This document shows positions 16,446-22,841 of a DNA stretch of 37,610 bases, piece by piece. Below the pieces are notes generated by a model. That model made no database searches. It saw only the letters and a program-made list of their open reading frames with translations, and was not told the DNA's origin. Every line of letters starts with the position of its first letter. The first letter of the stretch is position 1. The stretch spans positions 1-37,610 of the forward strand of contig JAJYFE010000026.1 of assembly GCA_021785435.1 (NCBI GenBank), written 5' to 3'. Made by a program: the position numbers and the translations under genes. The stretch comes from Planctomycetota bacterium. Its GTDB lineage: Bacteria; Planctomycetota; Phycisphaerae; WQYP01.

Positions 16446-17068
16446 GGTTCGTAGCTACGACAGCGCAAGATCCCGCGAAAGTGGCCGTTTCGGACGGAGG
16501 GCAGCCCTTCCGTGGGCCCCAGAGGTGCCAATTCGAGCGGGACAGGCCCGTGCAGAGAACGACCTTGCGCTGTCGTGCTAATTGGTTGCGGCATCGCCGC
16601 GCCGGTTTTACGTTGCTGGAATTGGTGCTGGTGCTGACGATTCTCGCCCTTCTGCTGGCGGCGGTGGCGCCCGCGCTTTCCGGCTTCGCCACCGGGCGCC
16701 GGCCGGGTGAGGCCGCCGCCGAGTTTGTGGCGCTGACCCGCCTGGCCCGCAGCAACGCCATCGCCCAGGGGCGGACCTATCGCCTGCTTTGCGACCCCAC
16801 CCGCGGACGCTGGTGGATGGCGAACGACCATAGCGGTACCGCACCCGCGCCCGGGCCTTTAGGCGAGGTATTTCATACCCCGAGTGGCGTACGGTTGGCG
16901 ACCAATGCGCCGTTGATTAACGGCCTGCCGACGCTGCAATTCATGCCGGATGGCCGCTGCCAACCGGCGGAGGTGGAGTTTCTCAGTGGGCAGGGTACGG
17001 TGCGGGTCGCCTGTACCGCCCCCACCGAAACATTTCACGTGGTCACCGGCGGAGGCCCATCACCGTGA
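16442..17068 (+). CDS. gspH: Type II secretion minor pseudopilin GspH
   Basis: Minor pseudopilin of about 208 residues if read from the overlapping ATG at 16442, or about 172 from a GTG at 16550. The prepilin site is RRAG/FTLLELVLVLTILALLLAA. The mature part has the GspH-like EFVALTRLARSNAIAQGRTYR helix and a beta-rich C-terminal half. From 16442 the cytoplasmic leader would be about 50 residues, unusually long, and is encoded by an inverted-repeat element (16452-16580). The GTG at 16550 gives a normal short leader. Overlap with gspG favours 16442 for translation coupling; leader length favours 16550. Confidence 0.85.
   Translation: MRFVATTAQDPAKVAVSDGGQPFRGPQRCQFERDRPVQRTTLRCRANWLRHRRAGFTLLELVLVLTILALLLAAVAPALSGFATGRRPGEAAAEFVALTRLARSNAIAQGRTYRLLCDPTRGRWWMANDHSGTAPAPGPLGEVFHTPSGVRLATNAPLINGLPTLQFMPDGRCQPAEVEFLSGQGTVRVACTAPTETFHVVTGGGPSP
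16452..16580. repeat. Inverted-repeat element in the gspH leader
   Basis: TAGCTACGACAGCGCAAG at 16452-16469 is matched in reverse complement by CTTGCGCTGTCGTGCTA at 16564-16580 (one extra base). A smaller hairpin at 16494-16513 (ACGGAGGGC with GCCCTTCCGT) lies inside. The whole is 129 bp and looks like an inserted non-autonomous element, read through in frame as part of gspH if translation starts at 16442. Confidence 0.6.
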
Positions 17069-17160
17069 CGCTGTACTCTTGCCCAGGCCGAGTGTTCGTG
17101 GCTCCTGAAAATGACCGCAACGCCAGACATGGAGGGGGCCGCCTGCGGGCCCTAATCCCT

Positions 17161-17643
17161 ATGCCCCGCACCGAAAACCGAAAATCGAAGATCCGCCCCG
17201 GTGGACTGGAAACTGAAAACTTTCAGCATGCTTCCCCCAGCGGCTTTACGTTGGTGGAAATCCTGGCCACCGTGGCCATATTGGCCATTGTCATGCCGGC
17301 GACGATGTATGGTCTGGACTTGGCGACCCGGCTCGCCGGCCTTACCCGGCAGCGCGATGTGGCGATCAATCTCGCCGAGGCCCGCCTCAATGATCTCGCC
17401 GTGACCGGCGACTGGCAAAACGGCCCTCTTTCCGGGACCTTCACCAGCGCCCCGCATTATTCCTGGCAGGCCACCACCGAAGCGTGGCCAGAGCCGAATT
17501 TACCGAACGCCAATCTGACGGAGCTTACCGTCACCGTCACCTGGGCATCGTTTGGCCGAGACCGTCAGGTCGCCTTAAGCACTTTGCTTTACCCGACCCC
17601 GCCCACCACCTGGTCTACCGGCACGGGAGGACCGCAGGGATGA
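17161..17643 (+). CDS. gspI: Type II secretion minor pseudopilin GspI
   Basis: Minor pseudopilin of about 160 residues. The prepilin site is SG/FTLVEILATVAILAIVMPA, followed by a short C-terminal domain with NLAEARLNDLA and a beta-sheet part ending with ELTVTVTWASFGRDRQVAL. I give ATG 17161, which leaves a leader of about 28 residues. A GTG at 17065 overlapping the gspH stop codon (GTGA) would add 32 more. The leader contains the A-rich repeat (CCGAAAACCGAAAATCGAAG and GGAAACTGAAAAC). The 3' end overlaps gspJ by ATGA. Confidence 0.85.
   Translation: MPRTENRKSKIRPGGLETENFQHASPSGFTLVEILATVAILAIVMPATMYGLDLATRLAGLTRQRDVAINLAEARLNDLAVTGDWQNGPLSGTFTSAPHYSWQATTEAWPEPNLPNANLTELTVTVTWASFGRDRQVALSTLLYPTPPTTWSTGTGGPQG
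17171..17227. repeat. CCGAAAACCGAAAATCG-type motif in the gspI leader
   Basis: A-rich near-tandem units (CCGAAAAC, CGAAAATCG, then GGAAACTGAAAAC) within GC-rich sequence. They are related to 3207-3232 and, in reverse, to 18288-18303 and 30585-30604. Confidence 0.45.
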
Positions 17644-18278
17644 ACCGGCGCGGCTTTACGCTTTTCGAATTATTGGTGGCCCTGGCCATGAGCGCGCTGA
17701 TCGTCGGAGTGCTCGGCGCCAGCCTGTACACCGCGTTCCACGCGGAAGCCAGCGCGGCCCGGGTGATCAACGCCAACCGGGGTATCGACGCGGCGCTCGA
17801 TGGGCTGGGCGCTGATCTCGGCGATGCGGTTAGGCCGCGCCGCGGCACTGGCAACACTCTCGCCGGCCCGTTTCAGGGGAATAATCAATCCCTGAGTTTT
17901 TACGCCTGTGGTCTGGAGCCGGGACATAGGGTCCAGGGAAATATGCGGTGGATTCAGATCGGCACGGAACCGGCGGCGAATGGTTCGGGGTTGCAACTGG
18001 TGCGGTGGGTCACCACCAACCTGCTGGCCACCGTGACCCCCACTCCGGCGCCGGACGTTCTCTGCGCGCACGTCACCGATTTCAGCCTGAGCTACTTCGA
18101 CGGCACGAACTGGGACGACCATTGGGACTCCACGCAGACCCAGCCGGCCAACGCTTTGCCGCTGGCCGTGCGGGTGACCCTGGTGGTCACCCCCCAAGCG
18201 GGCACACGGCCGGTTCAGGAAGAACGCATTGTACCGCTGGCCTGCGCCCAGCCGTTACAGGGGCTGAACTTGCCATGA
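17640..18278 (+). CDS. gspJ: Type II secretion minor pseudopilin GspJ
   Basis: Minor pseudopilin of about 212 residues with a short leader and prepilin site MNRRG/FTLFELLVALAMSA. A long globular domain follows, with QGNNQSLSFYA and the RVTLVVTPQAG strand typical of GspJ C-terminal sheets. It forms the pseudopilus tip complex with GspI and GspK. The ATG at 17640 overlaps the gspI stop codon, and the TGA at the end overlaps the gspK start (ATGA at 18275). Confidence 0.9.
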   Translation: MNRRGFTLFELLVALAMSALIVGVLGASLYTAFHAEASAARVINANRGIDAALDGLGADLGDAVRPRRGTGNTLAGPFQGNNQSLSFYACGLEPGHRVQGNMRWIQIGTEPAANGSGLQLVRWVTTNLLATVTPTPAPDVLCAHVTDFSLSYFDGTNWDDHWDSTQTQPANALPLAVRVTLVVTPQAGTRPVQEERIVPLACAQPLQGLNLP

Positions 18279-20107
18279 AGCGGCCACGGATTTTCGATTT
18301 TACACCAGCGCCGTTTCCAGGGAGCCAATTTCACGCGGCGGGGAAAGCAACCGCCTGGTTGCATAGCCCGGAGCGCTGGAAGTTCCGACTCCATCGGCAT
18401 GAGCGACGGGTTCGGAGTACCGCCGTAGTGCCTCGCCCCGTCGCGCAGTTCAGTCGCCAGGGGCGACCTCCGGGCTATGAAAAACGGCCGATTCGGCGGC
18501 GTACCCAGGGGCGCGAAATTCTCCCGCTGGAAACGGCGCCAGCCTCGGAATTTACCCCGGTGCATCCCGGCGCGCCGGCGCGCTCCGGCGCCGCGGCGCA
18601 GCGGGCTGGCTATCCTGCGCCACAGCGTCTCGCGGTTCCGCCCGGCCAGCCTAAATCCAAAATGGCGTGCGGGTCCATTCTTATCGCCACGCTATGGGTG
18701 ATTATCGCGTTGACCGGCCTGGTAATCACGCTTTCCGTACGCATGCGGGCCGACGCCCTGGCCCAGGCCAACCGCGCCGCCGCCATGCGGGCGGCGGCGG
18801 CCGAGCGCGGCGCGGAGCAGTTTCTTTTGGCCGTGGTCGACCAGAAAATGCAAAACCTGGCCAGCGGTCAACTGGATTTAACCAGTGAAATTTCCATGCA
18901 GGCCGTGCCCCTCGGCTCATGCTATATATGGGTGATCCAGCCGACCTATAACGACGGTCAAAGCACCGATGCCGACCAGACGTACAGTTTCGGCCTGACC
19001 GACGAACTCGGCAAGCTGAACCTGAACACGGCCACTGCCAATATGCTCCAATGGCTGCCCGGCGTGACGCCGCAAATGGCCGCGTCGATTATCGTCTGGC
19101 GTGGCGGCGTCGATCCCACCGGGTTGGGCGCAGGCAATGGATACTATGAAACCTTGCCCGATCCCTACCGGGCGAAGCAGGCGCCGTTCGAATCCGTCGA
19201 CGAACTGTATCTGGTGCAGGGCTTCACCCCGTTCGTGCTGTACGGCTATAACACCGACCACACCGGTGTGCTCAACTCTTCCGAACTGCAGGCCATGCAG
19301 ACTGGCGCCAACACCGGCAGCCTGGGCCTGGCGCTGAGCAGCACCCCTGCCAGCCCGCGGGGATTGTTTCCCTTCGTCACCGCTCTGCCCGCCGACGTCG
19401 GCGGTGGCAGCAGCACGGGCAGTCCGCCGATCGCCAATGTCAACCCGGTAAATGAAGCGCAATTACGCCGTGTGCTTACCAGCCAGCTGGGCGCCGGCCG
19501 GGCCAACCAGATTCTCCGCCGGATTGTTACCTTCCGGGGGCCAACCCGCTTTGCCAACGTTTTCGCCTTCTATTACGCCTCGGGGTTAACGCCCGCCGAA
19601 TTTACCAAAGTCTATCCCCATCTGACCGCCGGCGGATCGCTGAAGGTCAATATCATGACCGCACCGCCTGAAGTGCTGGCCTGCTTGCCCGGCCTGCGGA
19701 ACAATCCCAACCTGGTATCCACCATCCTCACCCAGCGCCAGGCGCAGTTGCAATCCACCACGGATCCGACCAATCTGGCGTGGCTGGTAACCCTGCCGGA
19801 ACTCCGCGCCTCCCTGACCAACGCTCTGGGTGACTACATCACCGGAGAATCCACCATTTATTCCGCCGACATCGTCGCCGTGACTTCCCACGCCCGCGCG
19901 TATGACCGCTGCCGTATTCTCATCCAGGCGGGCAACGGTAGCTCCACCAACTCCCGGATCATTTACCGCCAGGATGTAACCAGCGATGGCTGGCCCTTGC
20001 CGGCGGCGATTCGGCAGGCGTTGCGCGCCGGCCAACCGCCGCCGATCACGGCTACTACTCCGGCGTTTCCGGGGATGATGTCGCCCGGGCAGGAGGGATC
20101 GTTATGA
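18275..20107 (+). CDS. gspK: Type II secretion minor pseudopilin GspK
   Basis: About 610 residues if read from the ATG overlapping gspJ. The membrane helix is GSILIATLWVIIALTGLVIT at about residues 132-151, after which a large helical domain follows. Two helix-hairpin-helix-like segments fit the GspK core: KLNLNTATANMLQWLPGV and KVNIMTAPPEVLACLPGL. The helix starts with Gly-Ser rather than the usual Gly-Phe, as is common for GspK. Residues about 30-70 are translated from the dispersed element at 18362-18479 and have no family counterpart. An ATG at 18662 (MACGSILIATLW) would give a normal leader but has no clear ribosome binding site. Insertions with poly-Ser/Gly (GGGSSTGSPP) lie mid-protein. 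Confidence 0.85.
   Translation: MKRPRIFDFTPAPFPGSQFHAAGKATAWLHSPERWKFRLHRHERRVRSTAVVPRPVAQFSRQGRPPGYEKRPIRRRTQGREILPLETAPASEFTPVHPGAPARSGAAAQRAGYPAPQRLAVPPGQPKSKMACGSILIATLWVIIALTGLVITLSVRMRADALAQANRAAAMRAAAAERGAEQFLLAVVDQKMQNLASGQLDLTSEISMQAVPLGSCYIWVIQPTYNDGQSTDADQTYSFGLTDELGKLNLNTATANMLQWLPGVTPQMAASIIVWRGGVDPTGLGAGNGYYETLPDPYRAKQAPFESVDELYLVQGFTPFVLYGYNTDHTGVLNSSELQAMQTGANTGSLGLALSSTPASPRGLFPFVTALPADVGGGSSTGSPPIANVNPVNEAQLRRVLTSQLGAGRANQILRRIVTFRGPTRFANVFAFYYASGLTPAEFTKVYPHLTAGGSLKVNIMTAPPEVLACLPGLRNNPNLVSTILTQRQAQLQSTTDPTNLAWLVTLPELRASLTNALGDYITGESTIYSADIVAVTSHARAYDRCRILIQAGNGSSTNSRIIYRQDVTSDGWPLPAAIRQALRAGQPPPITATTPAFPGMMSPGQEGSL
18288..18303. repeat. A-rich motif, reverse orientation, in the gspK leader
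   Basis: GGATTTTCGATTTTAC, the reverse complement of the GAAAATCG family seen at 3207-3232 and 17171-17227. Confidence 0.4.
18362..18479. repeat. 118-bp element with perfect 12-bp terminal inverted repeats
   Basis: CATAGCCCGGAG (18362-18373) and CTCCGGGCTATG (18468-18479) are exact reverse complements. Near the right end is a small hairpin GTCGCC...GGCGAC (18454-18467 region). The ends match those of 22903-22975 and the right end of 1990-2148. It is a non-coding element of the REP/MITE kind, yet it lies in frame inside the gspK reading frame without stop codons. Confidence 0.75.
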
Positions 20108-21495
20108 GGCGACGCCGGCCGCAAAAAGTGCTCGGCATAGCGCTGGAACGGGATCGTGCGCTGCTCGCCGAGGTGACGCCCGGCAACGGCGGACGGCGCC
20201 AAATGTCGGGCGCGGCCGCGTTCGTCTTTCCACCCGGCGTGGGACTGGCCCAGCCGGCGCAATTGGGCGCGGCGTTGGGCGAGTTTCTGCGGCAGCAGGG
20301 CCTGGGCACGCGCGACGCGATTCTTGGTCTGGCCGCGCGCCTGCTCGTGACGCGGCGTTGCGATCTGCCGCCGGCCGCGGCGGACCTGGCCCTGGCCAGC
20401 CTGCGCCTTCAGGCCGAAAACGCCTTCGCCAGCGATGCCCAAACGTTCGTGGTGGACTTCGCCGGCCCACTCCACCACGACGCCGCAGCCGCCGTGCTGC
20501 TCGTCGCGACGAGCCGCACAGTCGTTGAACAGTGCCGTCAGGTGGCGGCGGCCGCCCATCTGCGGCTGCGCGCGGTCACCGCGACCATGCCGGCCCTGGC
20601 CGCCGTGACGCCCGGGGCCGCCGGTGACGCCCTGGTGGTCAGCGCGACACCGCGCGGCGTGGAATTGTGCCTCCAGCACGGCGGTAGACCGGTGCTGTTG
20701 CGCCAGGCCGCTCCGGCGGCGCCCGAAGAACTGGTTGGGTCTTTGGCCGCGGAGATCCGAAGAATCCTGGCCGGCCACCCGACGGAGGGGGCGCCCTGGC
20801 CGGTGATCGTTTGGGACGGCTGCCCAGCGCCGCAAAATCTCGGCGCGGCGCTGCAGGAGCGGCTGGGAACGTCCGTCACCGCGCCATGTTGGGAGGAACC
20901 GCTGCCCACCGGCGAACCGCCGGAGCAGCCTTTCGCGCCCGCGGCGGCGGTGGCGCTCGCCGGAATCACCGGCAGATTACCGGTGAACTTTCTGCGTTCG
21001 CGCCTGGCCCCGCCTCCCCAGCGGAGGAACCGGCGGCGCATGGCCTGGGCGACGGCCCTGGGCGCCACGGTGCTGCTGGCGGCGGCCGCTGCGGGTTATA
21101 ACCTGCACCAGCGTCAGGCGAATCTCGCCGCGCTGCAGGCGAAGGTGGCGGCCCTGCGGCCGCAGGCTCAACAAGCCCGGTCCGCCCTGGCCCGTCTGAA
21201 TTTTGTGCGGAACTGGCATAGCGGCGCACCCCGGTTGCTGGCCTGCTTCCGGGCGCTGACCAACGCCTTCCCCTCCGACGGCTCCATCTATGCCACCAGC
21301 CTGATCCTGCGGACGCATCAACCTGACGAGCTGGCCGGTCGGGCCGCCAATCAGCGGCAGGTGCTGGAGCTGCGCCGGCGCCTCACCGCCGCGGCGGGTT
21401 TCACCAATGTGGCGGTGGTGGATGTGCGCCAGGTCAACCCCGGCAGCCGCCAGTACGAATTTTCCATCGCGTTTAAATTTCGGGCCCCGGGGTGA
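20104..21495 (+). CDS. gspL: Type II secretion assembly protein GspL (PilM-PilN-like fusion)
   Basis: A 463-residue inner-membrane protein. About residues 1-300 form a cytoplasmic actin-like (PilM/GspL) domain with LGIALERDRALLAEV and AILGLAARLLVTRRCDLP. Then a single TM (AWATALGATVLLAAAAAGYN, about 325-345), a coiled coil, and a periplasmic ferredoxin-like PilN/GspL domain ending with YEFSIAFKFRAPG. It should anchor the ATPase to the membrane platform. It overlaps gspK by ATGA; gspM follows after 3 nt. Confidence 0.85.
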   Translation: MRRRRPQKVLGIALERDRALLAEVTPGNGGRRQMSGAAAFVFPPGVGLAQPAQLGAALGEFLRQQGLGTRDAILGLAARLLVTRRCDLPPAAADLALASLRLQAENAFASDAQTFVVDFAGPLHHDAAAAVLLVATSRTVVEQCRQVAAAAHLRLRAVTATMPALAAVTPGAAGDALVVSATPRGVELCLQHGGRPVLLRQAAPAAPEELVGSLAAEIRRILAGHPTEGAPWPVIVWDGCPAPQNLGAALQERLGTSVTAPCWEEPLPTGEPPEQPFAPAAAVALAGITGRLPVNFLRSRLAPPPQRRNRRRMAWATALGATVLLAAAAAGYNLHQRQANLAALQAKVAALRPQAQQARSALARLNFVRNWHSGAPRLLACFRALTNAFPSDGSIYATSLILRTHQPDELAGRAANQRQVLELRRRLTAAAGFTNVAVVDVRQVNPGSRQYEFSIAFKFRAPG

Positions 21496-21498
21496 ATC

Positions 21499-22056
21499 GT
21501 GGTTCTGACGAAGCGGGAAAAAATCATCGCCCTGGTCACCGCGGCCCTGGTGGTGCTGCTGTTATTCGATCGGTATCTGGTCGTGCCCTATGTCGCCATG
21601 TCGGGACAACTGACGCGCCGCACGGCTCGGGCGCGGCTGGAGCTGACGCGTGAGGCGAGCCTGCTGCGGAACCGCGCCCGCATACAGCGCGCCTGGCGCC
21701 AATGTCGCGCCGCGGGCCTTAAGCGCGATACCGGCGCGGCGGAAAGCGCGGCTTTGCGGGCGTTGCTGGCTTATGCCCGCACGGCGGACGTTACGATCGA
21801 ATCCCTGCAGCCCGATCGTACCGCACCTTCGGGGCGGTTCCAGCCGATTGTGGTGCGCGTGGCGGGCCGCGGCACGACGGCCACTGTGGCGCTCTTCATG
21901 TGGCGCATTGAAACCGCCGGGCTGCCGCTGCGGATCCTCGCTGTGCAGTTGGTTCCACACAAGTTGGGAACCGATGATCTGACGTTCCAGATGCGTGTGG
22001 CAACCCTGGCCTTAACGCCAGGCACGAAAGCCCAGACCGCCGGGGAGGTTCCATGA
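21499..22056 (+). CDS. gspM: Type II secretion assembly protein GspM (PilO-like)
   Basis: A 185-residue bitopic membrane protein starting at GTG. The short cytoplasmic start LTKREKIIAL leads into one TM (VTAALVVLLLFDRYLVVPYV) and then a coiled coil and a small periplasmic alpha/beta domain. LTKREK at the start and the size are typical of GspM, which partners GspL. Position directly after gspL supports this. Its 3' end overlaps the next gene (ATGA). Confidence 0.8.
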   Translation: MVLTKREKIIALVTAALVVLLLFDRYLVVPYVAMSGQLTRRTARARLELTREASLLRNRARIQRAWRQCRAAGLKRDTGAAESAALRALLAYARTADVTIESLQPDRTAPSGRFQPIVVRVAGRGTTATVALFMWRIETAGLPLRILAVQLVPHKLGTDDLTFQMRVATLALTPGTKAQTAGEVP

Positions 22057-22841
22057 TGAGTATGCCCATACCAGTGCGATCGAACCATAACCGGATAACC
22101 GCGGACAAACCCGGCGCGACGGCGGCGCCACTCAAGGAACCACGGATCACACCGATCGCACGGATTTTAAGGGCGAAGCAGACCGGTCTGCCCGCGACTG
22201 GAGCGAAGCCTCGCGGTGTGCACGCCGTGAAGACCGTCGCGCTCGGCCCAAGCCGGAGCAGAGCGCAGCGCCGCCCCGGATTCGCCAGACTGGTCCCCGT
22301 CGCCTGGTGGCGGCCCGCGGCCGGGGCCGCGAGCGCCGCTACCGCGGTGCTGCTGGCCGCCGGCTTGGCGCTGGGACGGTCCGGTGCCGCCCTGCCGGCG
22401 GCGTACCAGGTGCTGGCGCATAAAAGCATCTTTGCCCGCGACCGGACAGCGCTGGGCGCCCCGCAAGCGGCCGCCACGGCGTCAGCGGCGGCAAGCCAGC
22501 CGGATATCCCGGTATTTATCGGAGCGCTGCGCTCGGGCCGTACCAGCACGGCATTATTGCTCTGGCCCGTCAGCGGAAAAGTCCGCCTTCTCGGCGTGCA
22601 CGAGGGGGTTCCGGGCCGATACGGCGGCATCATTCTACGGATCACGCTGCGTGACCTGCAGCTCGCCGCCCCCGGCACAACCCCGCGCCTCGTGCGCCTG
22701 GGGCAAAATCTGGCCGGCGCTGCGCCGCTTATACCGGCGGCCGCCACGGCGCCGGCGGTGGCGCCCGCAGGGGCTGGCTCACCGAAGGAATCCTCCCTTA
22801 TCGAAATGATGCGCCGTCGGCGCCAACAGGAGCTTAAATAA
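22053..22841 (+). CDS. GspC/PilP-like type II secretion linker protein
   Basis: A 262-residue protein with one TM near residues 90-110 (SAATAVLLAAGLALG) and a C-terminal periplasmic part. HKSIFARDR follows the TM, as in GspC/PilP proteins, which connect the inner-membrane platform to the secretin. A beta-rich segment (IPVFIGALRSGRTSTALLLW and KVRLLGVHEG) resembles the homology-region of GspC. No PDZ domain is seen. GGAGG precedes the ATG. The first 70 residues look repeat-derived and basic (CACGGATCACACCGATCGCACGGATTTT at 22141-22168 is a near-tandem motif). Confidence 0.6.
   Translation: MMSMPIPVRSNHNRITADKPGATAAPLKEPRITPIARILRAKQTGLPATGAKPRGVHAVKTVALGPSRSRAQRRPGFARLVPVAWWRPAAGAASAATAVLLAAGLALGRSGAALPAAYQVLAHKSIFARDRTALGAPQAAATASAAASQPDIPVFIGALRSGRTSTALLLWPVSGKVRLLGVHEGVPGRYGGIILRITLRDLQLAAPGTTPRLVRLGQNLAGAAPLIPAAATAPAVAPAGAGSPKESSLIEMMRRRRQQELK
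22141..22168. repeat. CACGGATcacac-type near-tandem motif in the gspC-like leader
   Basis: Two CACGGAT units separated by about 13 bp with related CGATCGCA sequence between them. It is translated as part of the long N-terminal leader of the GspC-like protein, so it looks like another small dispersed insertion. Confidence 0.35.
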
